This document shows, piece after piece, positions 10,139 through 17,050 of a stretch of DNA of 64,000 nt. A program made the position numbers and the translations under genes. Source of the DNA: Candidatus Goldiibacteriota bacterium HGW-Goldbacteria-1 (GTDB lineage: Bacteria; Oederibacteriota; PGYV01); NCBI GenBank assembly GCA_002839855.1, contig PGYV01000007.1, positions 152,615 through 216,614 of the forward strand. The letters are read 5' to 3'. Under the pieces are notes generated by a model that was given only the letters and a program-made list of their open reading frames with translations, was not told the origin of the DNA and ran no database searches. The first letter of the stretch is position 1. Each line of letters begins with the position of its first letter.

Positions 10139-10534
10139 TTATACCCGCCCGTTTTTATCAATTACCTTTTTTGCGTTTACAATACTGTCTATTACTCCGC
10201 CTTCTATGCACCATGCGATATATGCTGAAATATTCTCGGTTTCATCAGGTGTTAAATTTATCACGCAGTCAATAAGCGCCTTATTTCCCGCGCCTATGAG
10301 GGATGCAAAAGTAAGCCCTGCGCCGCGGTACCCCGCGGCAATGGAAATAACCTGTTTTAAATTCTGTTCAATTATTTCGGGCCTCATTTTCTCCCTTTTC
10401 TTTTCATCGGCACAGGCTGCATACTTTACGCAAAGTTCTTCCAGCTTATACACCGGTATTTTTTTTACTGCGTTTATAGCCAGCAGGTAGTCCTTTAACT
10501 TTGTATCTTGCGGGCAAAAAATTCTATTTTTCAT
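10139..10534 (-). CDS. Sigma-70 region 2-only protein, degenerate
   Basis: This 131-aa protein aligns without gaps to sigma-70 regions 1.2-2.4: EIIEQNLKQVISIAAGYRG matches the IEANLRLVVSIAKKY block, SLIGAGN (residues 78-84) matches DLIQEGN, and NISAYIAWCI (101-110) matches KFSTYATWWI. Regions 3 and 4 are absent. Against E. coli numbering, core-contact residues D403, Q406 and E407 are S, G and A; W434 is C; and the -10-reading residues Q437 and T440 are G and I. It is therefore unlikely to act as a normal sigma factor. It may be a structural derivative, a decoy or an anti-sigma target mimic. Its ATG overlaps the stop of the HTH gene (ATGA), so the two are translationally coupled. Confidence 0.75.
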   Translation of the reverse strand: MKNRIFCPQDTKLKDYLLAINAVKKIPVYKLEELCVKYAACADEKKREKMRPEIIEQNLKQVISIAAGYRGAGLTFASLIGAGNKALIDCVINLTPDETENISAYIAWCIEGGVIDSIVNAKKVIDKNGRV

Positions 10535-10707
10535 AAAACACTCCCCCTTTTTTTACCGCTTTCTTTTTCTATTATTTTCATAAGGATGTTCATATTAACC
10601 TTTTTATCTTCCATTATTCCGGGATGCTCTTTTAAAAATTTACCAAATGTCGGTAATGATACCTTCATGTAAGCCGCACCTTCTTTTTTGCTTCTTAAGG
10701 TATTCAT
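10531..10707 (-). CDS. Small helix-turn-helix protein
   Basis: A 58-aa basic protein. I chose the ATG at 10707 because AAGGAAGGTG sits just upstream; a longer frame to 10752 lacks such a site. Residues AAYMKVSLPTFGKFLKEHPG resemble the HTH of excisionase/MerR-like DNA-binding domains (helix, turn at VS, recognition helix LPTFGKFL), followed by a helical tail. It heads a coupled array with the sigma-region-2-like gene and is preceded by a perfect inverted repeat at 10799-10819, a plausible self-operator. The family call rests only on the HTH pattern. Confidence 0.7.
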   Translation of the reverse strand: MNTLRSKKEGAAYMKVSLPTFGKFLKEHPGIMEDKKVNMNILMKIIEKESGKKRGSVL

Positions 10708-10798
10708 TAAAGCACCTTCCTTATTATACAATCCGCCCATTATCTGTAGCAATTACCATGCCCTTTTTTACCCTATAATTTAAAGGCAATAATAACTG

Positions 10799-10819
10799 TA
10801 TTTTCACAATGTGAAAATA
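10799..10819. promoter_or_regulatory. Perfect 9-bp inverted repeat, candidate operator
   Basis: TATTTTCAC and its exact complement GTGAAAATA are separated by AAT. It lies 91 bp upstream of the small HTH gene in the 205-bp gap after the kinase gene. Its size and symmetry suit a dimeric HTH regulator. Binding by the adjacent HTH protein is an inference. Confidence 0.55.
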
Positions 10820-10826
10820 TTTAGCC

Positions 10827-10856
10827 TGTTTTTTGACTGTTTGTTTGTTTTTTGAC
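10827..10856. repeat. Two 11-bp direct repeats, 19 bp apart
   Basis: TGTTTTTTGAC occurs at 10827-10837 and 10846-10856. With the palindrome just downstream on the minus strand, these could be regulator sites spaced about two helical turns apart. Confidence 0.45.
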
Positions 10857-10912
10857 AGGTTCTTAATAGTCTGGAATTGTACTTCTAATGGCAGGTAATA
10901 TATATGCAGCAT

Positions 10913-11920
10913 CTATCCATAAATATTCTTTTCCATTTCTATCAGTTTTACCACCTGTTCTTTTACTATGTCTATGTCTATGCGGTCCTGTTCCTCTTCA
11001 TTTGTTTCAGACAGCACCCGCAGGGAACATGACGCAAGCACATTTAACGAATAAAATCCCGCAAAGTATTCCATTACTTCCGGCCTTAGTTTATGCTCTT
11101 TAAAATTCTTTCTATACTCCGCGTAAAACTTTTCGAAATCAGGCAGCCGCGTCATAAACCATAAATCACCTTCCGGCGGTCCAAAAAAAGAAAATTCCCA
11201 GTCAAAAAAATGCAAATGATTATTTTTATCGGCAAGTATGTTCCAGCCGTGCAGGTCGCCGTGGCAGAATACTACCGGCCCTTTTAAATTTTTCATCATA
11301 GGCGCAAGTTTTTTTATCCTGTCCATATACCCGCCGCACCTGTTTTCAAAACCATCCAGCACTATCTTTAACACCCCGCACGACGTGGTGTCCCCGCTGT
11401 GGCGCGATATTTTAATGACAGACTTTAATCTGCTTTCAAGCCCCGGAATATCCGAATATATTTTTTCAAAATCCGGTTTTTCATTCCACTCAGCGCTGGC
11501 AGCATGATAACGCCCCATATCCTGCGCAAGGTTCATTGACATCTTTAAATCAAGTTTACGCAGGTCACCTATAGGCACGCCGCTTATAAAGTCATAAATC
11601 ATAACAGTCATGGAATTAAAGGTCATTTTCATCGCACCGCTTTTGGTAATGTATGGGACATTAATGTCGGTGATATTTCCTTCATTTTTAAGCTTATAGA
11701 TAAGGGGCAGGTATCTTTTCGATAGGGCGGATGCTTTTTTTCCTTCTTTTGAATTATCATATATTTTTATGAAATATGTCTTTTTATCGCTTCCCGCCGC
11801 TTTATAATTATGGCTTACAGCGCCTTCAGGAATCAGTTCAGGAGGTTTAATTTGAATGCCGTATTCTTTAAACACGGCTTCCGCAAACTGTTTTTTGTTA
11901 AATTTAAGTTCTGCCTGCAT
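10913..11920 (-). CDS. APH-family small-molecule kinase
   Basis: A cytoplasmic protein of 335 aa, normal for the aminoglycoside/choline/homoserine kinase (APH, CotS) superfamily. The catalytic loop VVFCHGDLHGWNIL has the HGDxxxxN pattern, and FFDWEFSFFGPPEGDLW carries the metal-binding Asp and the following DLW of the family. A KTYFIKIY stretch near residue 50 provides the nucleotide-binding Lys. The substrate cannot be deduced; choline, a homoserine-like metabolite or a spore-coat CotS-like role are all possible. The ATG follows the upstream stop by two bases and uses a Shine-Dalgarno lying inside the upstream gene, so it is co-translated with the exported coiled-coil gene. Confidence 0.85.
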   Translation of the reverse strand: MQAELKFNKKQFAEAVFKEYGIQIKPPELIPEGAVSHNYKAAGSDKKTYFIKIYDNSKEGKKASALSKRYLPLIYKLKNEGNITDINVPYITKSGAMKMTFNSMTVMIYDFISGVPIGDLRKLDLKMSMNLAQDMGRYHAASAEWNEKPDFEKIYSDIPGLESRLKSVIKISRHSGDTTSCGVLKIVLDGFENRCGGYMDRIKKLAPMMKNLKGPVVFCHGDLHGWNILADKNNHLHFFDWEFSFFGPPEGDLWFMTRLPDFEKFYAEYRKNFKEHKLRPEVMEYFAGFYSLNVLASCSLRVLSETNEEEQDRIDIDIVKEQVVKLIEMEKNIYG

Positions 11921-11922
11921 CG

Positions 11923-12633
11923 TTACCTTCCGCCCGCAGAAGCCGGCAGTGCTTCCAGCTTCTTTTTTATCTGTGTCATTTCTTTTATTTTTTCATTTAC
12001 GGTGTCTGTATTTGCCGTATTAGACACTATGCCCGCTTTTTTTGCTTCAACTATAATATTTTTTTCGTCATTAAGAATAATAAGCCGTTGTTCCGCCTGC
12101 ATCATTTTTTTCGCGTAATATTCCCTGACATCATCTTTAGAATCCCTGCTATCACCCGCAGCAAGGCCATAATTTACATCAAGTTCAAACACATCCTTAA
12201 AATTAATAACTTTATCAGACCAAACACGCCTTTGCACAAAAATAGCCGCAGCGTCAGGGCATTTCTCTTTAAGGCAGTCCCTGAACCTGCGGTTATGCTC
12301 TTCCAGAACAAGTGCATTGTAGGTAAAATAATCGTCTTTTGTTTCCCTTATTTTTTGTTCCGCCTCTTCAATTTTAAACGCGGTTTTATTTCCTCTTACC
12401 AGAAAATACCACAGGAAAAAGTCCCTGATAACCCCTTTTTTTTGCCCTTTAAGGTGGTTAATTGTTTCTGTGATGGAGGTGTTCTTTATTTCAAGTTTGG
12501 ATAGCTTTTTTTCAATACTTTCAACTTTCTTTCCGCATTCATCCGCTTTAACCGCAAAATTGTCATCCGCCACGGCAATAACCGCAACTGCCGAGAACAT
12601 CAGCGCCATAATCCACATCATAATTACTTTCAT
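11923..12633 (-). CDS. Exported coiled-coil protein, unknown
   Basis: A 236-aa protein with a signal peptide (MKVIMMWIMALMFSAVAVIAVA). Two Lys/Glu-rich helical stretches follow (about 25-65 and 185-230), with heptad-like spacing that suggests coiled coils. Two cysteines in the RDCLKEKCPD segment (about residue 120) could form a disulfide. A good GGAGA site precedes the ATG. It lies two bases before the APH-type kinase gene and is probably in the same transcript. I recognise no family. Confidence 0.75.
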   Translation of the reverse strand: MKVIMMWIMALMFSAVAVIAVADDNFAVKADECGKKVESIEKKLSKLEIKNTSITETINHLKGQKKGVIRDFFLWYFLVRGNKTAFKIEEAEQKIRETKDDYFTYNALVLEEHNRRFRDCLKEKCPDAAAIFVQRRVWSDKVINFKDVFELDVNYGLAAGDSRDSKDDVREYYAKKMMQAEQRLIILNDEKNIIVEAKKAGIVSNTANTDTVNEKIKEMTQIKKKLEALPASAGGR

Positions 12634-12679
12634 GTTATTCTCCGTTTTTCAGCATTCATTATCATGATTTTTTTGTCTT

Positions 12680-12761
12680 GGTCGCCGCGGGCTTCAGCCC
12701 GAGGCAGTTAAATACAAAACATACATCTAAACAACGCGCCCTAAAGGGACGCGGCTACCAA
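12680..12761. repeat. Pair of oppositely oriented GC-rich palindromic repeats
   Basis: GCGGGCTTCAGCCCG (in an element from 12680 to 12712) and GCGCCCTAAAGGGACGC (12731-12761) are short hairpins flanked by GGTCGCC/GCAGTT and ACAAC/GGCTACC. Related elements occur at 30840, 37245, 41110 and 41256. They form a dispersed REP-like family in intergenic DNA. The rest of the 12634-12821 gap shows no gene. Confidence 0.65.
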
Positions 12762-12821
12762 ACATATAATACAAACCCCGAGACATAATATATTGTATCT
12801 CTACATTAAAACCATTAATTC

Positions 12822-14150
12822 CTACTCAATCCCTAATTTTTTTATCTTCGCCAGAAGCGTGGTCCTGTTCATTCCCAGAATCTCCGCGGCTTTTGCCTTA
12901 TTCCCGCCGCTCTTTGTCAAAGCCCCGTTTATCTTCTGCCTTTCAAAAGCTTCAACTTCATTTTCAAGCCCGGCGCGGATTTCTTTTGCCGTATTGGACC
13001 TTATTTCGTACGGAAGGTCTTCCGGGGCAATCACTTCGTTATTACAGGTCACAAGAATCCTTTGAATAAGGTTTTCCAGTTCCCTGACATTTCCCGGGAA
13101 ATCATATTTCATTAAAATATCAAGCGCGGCTTTTGAAATTGCTTTAACTCTATATCCGCCGAATTCGGCGTATTTTTTTATAAAATATGAAACCAGTTCC
13201 GGGATGTCCTCTTTTCTGTCGCGCAGCGCGGGCACGTGTATTTCCATCACATTAAGCCTGTAATAAAGGTCTTCCCTGAAAACCCCGTCCGCTACCGCCT
13301 GTTTTAAATCCCTGTTTGTGGCGGCAATTACCCTGGCATCTGACCTTATGGTTTTTTCGCTGCCCACCCTTTCAAATTCCATGTTCTGCAGAACGCGCAG
13401 CAGTTTTACCTGCATTTCAGGGGCAAGCTCCGCAATCTCATCCAGAAATATTGTCCCCTTATCCGCAAGTTCAAACCGCCCTTTTTTCATGTACATAGCG
13501 TCTGTAAACGCCCCTTTTTCGTGTCCAAATAATTCAGACTCCAGCACTCCCGGCGCCAGCGCCGCGCAGTTTACCTTTACAAGCGCGCCTTCTGTCCCGC
13601 GCCTGCTTCTTTTGTGTATCTCTTCCGCTATCAGTTCCTTGCCGGTGCCGGATTCGCCTGTTAATAATATTATTACTTCTTTGTCCGCTACTTTTGCCGC
13701 AAGGTCAACTGCCTCTTTTATCTTCGCGGAATTTCCCACAATAACCCTTGAAGTGATTTTTTTAAAATTCCTGTTTTCTTCTTTAAGCGCGCGCTGGCTC
13801 ATTATCTTGGCGGTAAGCACCCTCATCTGTTCTATGGAAAACGGCTTGGTGATAAAATCAGATGCCCCTTTTTTCATCGCCTTTACCGCGGTATCCACAG
13901 TGCCGTACGCGGTCATAATAATCACTTCAGTATCAGGGCTGGTATTTTTTACGGCTTCAAGGACGGCCATACCGTCCGCTTCAGGAAGTTTTAAGTCTGT
14001 TATCACAAGGTCAAATGATTTTTCTTTTATTATGGAGAACGCCTCTTCAGCGGAAGCTGCCGCAATTATTTCATTGCCCCTGTCGGATATGGCCTCTGCC
14101 ACTATTTCCCGCAGGCCGTCATTATCTTCAACTATAAGGATTGAATTCAT
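12822..14150 (-). CDS. NtrC-family sigma-54-dependent response regulator
   Basis: A 442-aa transcription activator. The receiver domain (1-115) has the acidic pair E8/D9, phospho-acceptor D52 and K102. The AAA+ domain has Walker A GESGTGKE (166-173), the sigma-54 contact loop GAFTDA (213-218), Walker B FLDE (235-238) and the arginine-finger region with FREDLYYRLN. A Fis-type HTH ends the protein (about 400-440, AAEILGMNRTTLLAKIKKLG). The histidine kinase gene lies 38 bases upstream on the same strand and is clearly its partner. It should remodel RNA polymerase-sigma-54 at -24/-12 promoters. No target promoter was identified in this window. Confidence 0.95.
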   Translation of the reverse strand: MNSILIVEDNDGLREIVAEAISDRGNEIIAAASAEEAFSIIKEKSFDLVITDLKLPEADGMAVLEAVKNTSPDTEVIIMTAYGTVDTAVKAMKKGASDFITKPFSIEQMRVLTAKIMSQRALKEENRNFKKITSRVIVGNSAKIKEAVDLAAKVADKEVIILLTGESGTGKELIAEEIHKRSRRGTEGALVKVNCAALAPGVLESELFGHEKGAFTDAMYMKKGRFELADKGTIFLDEIAELAPEMQVKLLRVLQNMEFERVGSEKTIRSDARVIAATNRDLKQAVADGVFREDLYYRLNVMEIHVPALRDRKEDIPELVSYFIKKYAEFGGYRVKAISKAALDILMKYDFPGNVRELENLIQRILVTCNNEVIAPEDLPYEIRSNTAKEIRAGLENEVEAFERQKINGALTKSGGNKAKAAEILGMNRTTLLAKIKKLGIE

Positions 14151-14188
14151 CTGCTTTTCTTTCCTCCGCTTTAATTTAACTTATTGTA

Positions 14189-15604
14189 TCACGCAGTGCT
14201 TTTCTTACCAACGAATAACCTGAACTCTGTGCCTTTACCTTCTTCAGAATATACTTTAATATCCCCGCCGTGCGCTTCGTGTATTATTTTATAGGCAATG
14301 GGAAGCCCAAGCCCGTGCCCTTCTTTTCTGCCGGTAAAAAACGGCTGAAAAATCTTTCTTATAATTTCCTCTTTTATCCCTGCGCCGTTATCTTTTACCG
14401 AGATAAACACCTGCCCATTTTCTTCTCCGGCGGATATTAATATTTCTTTTTTATCCTTATCAAGCGCCTGATAAGCGTTAAGCACAATATTATAGAGCGC
14501 TTTTTTAATAAGATAGGTATCCACATTAGCGCGCAGCCCTGCGCCGGCGCCTGTTATTTTAACCGCCGCCTGTACCTGCATTGGCATTTCAAAAACTGCT
14601 TCTTCCAGAAGTTTATCCATGTCAGCGTCCTGTTTATCCGCTGTAAAATCCTTAGTATAGGACAGAAAGTTATTTATAAATTCGCTCATCTTTAATGTGT
14701 TTTTTACAATGTCGGCAGAGTATTTTTTAATTTTTTCATCCTGCGCTTTTTCGTTTATCAGCTCCGCGTACCCCAAAAGCACGCCAAGCGAATTGCGTAT
14801 CTCATGCGCAACGCCGGCTGAAAATTCACCCACATCCGCCATCTTATCCCTTTTTTCCATGTACTGTTTTACTTCCACCCTCATATTTTCCATGGCATCC
14901 GCAAGCACCTTAATTTCCGCCCCGCCTTTGGTCTCTATCTTTTCGGAAAAATCCCTTTTTGAAAGTTTTTCCGCTTTTTCTTTCAGCCTGCGCAGCGGCA
15001 CGGTAATTCCCGAAGAGATAATAAACGCAAGTATAAAAGCCGCGGCAATGGCAAGCGCCCCGATTACGATAAGAAAAATTCTGTATCTGGAAACATACTG
15101 CAGGTATTCAACGCTGGCTTCCACGCCCACCACGCCTGCAATTTTGTTTTCATTTTTTACCGGAACATATCCGGTTTTAAAGTATTCTCCGCCCTTTCCC
15201 GCGTAAAGGCGGGAAGACGCTGCAGCTCCCGACAGCGCTTTATCAATTTCATATTTATCCATTTTTACAAAGAACTTGCCGTCATTTTCAATTGTGGAAA
15301 TGGTAATTTTACCGGCTGCCGGTTCAATTATGAAAATATCTTTAACTTTAAGAATTTCCCTGAGGTTTATAAGTTTTGCAAGATAACCGGCATAAACTTT
15401 TCCTTTAAGCCCAATATGCACAATGTCTTCAGGGTGTATATCCGCCGCTATCACCCTTCCCGCGGATAAAAGCCTGTTTTCCATCTCGCTTTCAATATTC
15501 CCCAGGATAAAATTATATGTAATGATGCCGAACACGCTTATAATAAGCGCCGCGGAAAGCAGAAAATACATAAATACTTTTACCCTGATCGTCCTGGCCA
15601 TCAT
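14189..15604 (-). CDS. Membrane sensor histidine kinase
   Basis: A 471-aa protein that phosphorylates the adjacent NtrC-type regulator. TM1 (about 8-32), a periplasmic sensor of about 140 residues (Cache/sCache-like by size and its GVVGVEASVEYL end), TM2 (about 175-198), HAMP (200-250), HisKA with GEFSAGVAHEIRN (phospho-His H267), and HATPase_c with an N box (NIVLNAYQAL), DNGAGIKEE and GHGLGLPIAYKI. The C-terminus has no receiver domain. The ligand is unknown. It is transcribed before the regulator. Confidence 0.95.
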   Translation of the reverse strand: MMARTIRVKVFMYFLLSAALIISVFGIITYNFILGNIESEMENRLLSAGRVIAADIHPEDIVHIGLKGKVYAGYLAKLINLREILKVKDIFIIEPAAGKITISTIENDGKFFVKMDKYEIDKALSGAAASSRLYAGKGGEYFKTGYVPVKNENKIAGVVGVEASVEYLQYVSRYRIFLIVIGALAIAAAFILAFIISSGITVPLRRLKEKAEKLSKRDFSEKIETKGGAEIKVLADAMENMRVEVKQYMEKRDKMADVGEFSAGVAHEIRNSLGVLLGYAELINEKAQDEKIKKYSADIVKNTLKMSEFINNFLSYTKDFTADKQDADMDKLLEEAVFEMPMQVQAAVKITGAGAGLRANVDTYLIKKALYNIVLNAYQALDKDKKEILISAGEENGQVFISVKDNGAGIKEEIIRKIFQPFFTGRKEGHGLGLPIAYKIIHEAHGGDIKVYSEEGKGTEFRLFVGKKSTA

Positions 15605-15650
15605 CCATCCCCGATTTTTGTGCCTTATTACATTCTGCCCTTTTTAAGCC

Positions 15651-16454
15651 CTATGCCGCCGGATGCTTTATCCTTTTATAAAACAGAATAAACATTTCGC
15701 ATCCAAGAAAAACCACAAGGCATCCGATAACAGTTGTCACAATATCCGGATATTTGCCGGAAAAACCCGTTTGTGACAGGTGCTTTAAAAGTATGCCGCA
15801 GTAAGCCCACATTAACACAAACCCGTAAGCCATATCCATGCGCTTTATCATAGTAACAGCGCCTATCAGCATTCCCGTTGCCAATACAGCCATGGTCCAA
15901 ACTGATTCCGGATATCCAAAACCATCCCATTTAAGGCTTACAAGAAGCACGGTCATGTTGGCAATTGTGGCAACAGTTATCCACCCGAAATACACGCTGA
16001 AAGGCAGCCTGATAAAAACTTTTTCCCTTTTTGTAAGGCTTTCTTTATGGATGATACCGTTTATTTTAATAAGGCATACAAGAATTACAGCCATAAGAAT
16101 CATTGAAAGTATTATGTACTTATAGTGCCAGGAAAAAATCCAGGCCGCATTTGCCAGGCAAGATGTCGCAAAAAGGCCGCCCACTTTTCCAAACAGGGCG
16201 CTTCTGTCGGTATCCTTAGGCTGAAAAACCCCAAACTGATATACGGTATAAAGCAAAAGCAGCAGATATATCAAACCCCATATGGCAAATGTAATGCCGG
16301 CAGGTGCGAAAAGGTTTTTATAGGAATCAGACACTGCACCTGTATTAAGCCCGTTTATCGGAAGCGCGTTTGCAAGGTAATTTACCCCCACCATAATTAT
16401 AAAAGTTAAAGCCACCCATATTTTTCCTTTAATGCCCCATTTTACTGTCTCCAT
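15651..16454 (-). CDS. TspO/MBR-related integral membrane protein
   Basis: A 267-aa protein with about eight hydrophobic segments. The blocks FAPAGITFAIWGLIYLLLL (about 50-68) and LPFSVYFGWITVATIANMT (about 149-167) are typical of proteins annotated as tryptophan-rich sensory / TspO-MBR related. It is longer than the five-helix TspO (about 160 aa) and matches the extended bacterial family. In true TspO the role is tetrapyrrole binding and transport; for this longer family the function is not established. It lies 46 bases upstream of the histidine kinase gene on the same strand, so it may belong to the same transcript and its sensing context. Confidence 0.75.
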   Translation of the reverse strand: METVKWGIKGKIWVALTFIIMVGVNYLANALPINGLNTGAVSDSYKNLFAPAGITFAIWGLIYLLLLLYTVYQFGVFQPKDTDRSALFGKVGGLFATSCLANAAWIFSWHYKYIILSMILMAVILVCLIKINGIIHKESLTKREKVFIRLPFSVYFGWITVATIANMTVLLVSLKWDGFGYPESVWTMAVLATGMLIGAVTMIKRMDMAYGFVLMWAYCGILLKHLSQTGFSGKYPDIVTTVIGCLVVFLGCEMFILFYKRIKHPAA

Positions 16455-16583
16455 TTGTTCTCCTTTACTTTTTGCACAAAATTTAAAACCGCCCTAATAC
16501 CCTATTTTATTACTTAAACGCGGAATTATCCACAAAAACTTGTATTAAATACGTGTATTAAAAGAAACATAATTCTGGCTTCC

Positions 16584-16612
16584 TTGACAATGGTTGTTTT
16601 TTCATATAACAT
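16584..16612 (+). promoter_or_regulatory. Sigma-70-type promoter for the DUF3597 gene
   Basis: TTGACA (16584-16589) and TAACAT (16607-16612) are separated by 17 bp. A GGGAGG Shine-Dalgarno follows before the ATG at 16659. Confidence 0.6.
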
Positions 16613-16658
16613 TATCTTCATAAGGGATGTTAATTTTCAGCATGGGAGGTCTTAATAA

Positions 16659-16994
16659 ATGGGATTATTTGGAAACATCTTATCAAAGCTTGGACTTGGC
16701 AAGAAACCTGCGGCTGCAGCAGCAGCGGTATCACAGGTTGATGTGGTTGCAAAACTGGAAGCCCTGGCAAAAGCAAGCAAGGAAAAACTTGACTGGAAGG
16801 TTTCTATAGTTGACCTTCTTAAACTTCTTGGCCTTGACAGCAGCATTGGGGCAAGAAAAGACATGGCAACCGAACTTGGCTGCCCGGCAGAAAAAATGGC
16901 GGATTCAGCACAGATGAATATGTGGCTGCATAAAACCGTCCTTCAGAAAATAGCAGAAAACGGCGGAAACATACCTTCCAAATTCACAAAATAA
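16659..16994 (+). CDS. DUF3597 family protein
   Basis: A 111-aa protein matching DUF3597 over its length: MGLFGNILSKLG start, an Ala/Pro-rich linker (18-24), then EKLDWKVSIVDLLKLLGLD (42-60), an ELGCPAE block and MNMWLHKTVLQKIAENGG (87-104). The family is cytoplasmic; its biochemical function is unknown, and the helical core has been compared to a small DNA- or peptidoglycan-associated module without proof. It is a single-gene unit with its own promoter and a strong terminator 18 bases after the stop. Confidence 0.9.
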   Translation: MGLFGNILSKLGLGKKPAAAAAAVSQVDVVAKLEALAKASKEKLDWKVSIVDLLKLLGLDSSIGARKDMATELGCPAEKMADSAQMNMWLHKTVLQKIAENGGNIPSKFTK

Positions 16995-17011
16995 GCCTTA
17001 TCAATATAAAG

Positions 17012-17050
17012 AGCCCGTATCTGCCTCAGGCGGATACGGGCTTTTTTTTT
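17012..17050. terminator. Strong intrinsic terminator between convergent genes
   Basis: AGCCCGTATC (17012-17021) pairs with GATACGGGCT (17033-17042), extended through the TGCCTCAGGC centre, and a run of T follows on the plus strand. It ends the DUF3597 transcript. The A-rich other side may also serve uvrC, whose stop lies at 17049. Confidence 0.9.

Noticed and set aside
10139-10534. A functional sigma factor
   Set aside because: Regions 3 and 4 are missing and the key core-binding and -10-reading residues are replaced.
10724-10912. 62-aa minus-strand frame before the HTH gene
   Set aside because: It overlaps the palindrome and direct repeats, has no Shine-Dalgarno and no recognisable sequence.
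13511-13516. GAFTDA in the NtrC-type regulator as a defect
   Set aside because: GAFTDA is a common natural variant of GAFTGA and the essential Thr is kept.
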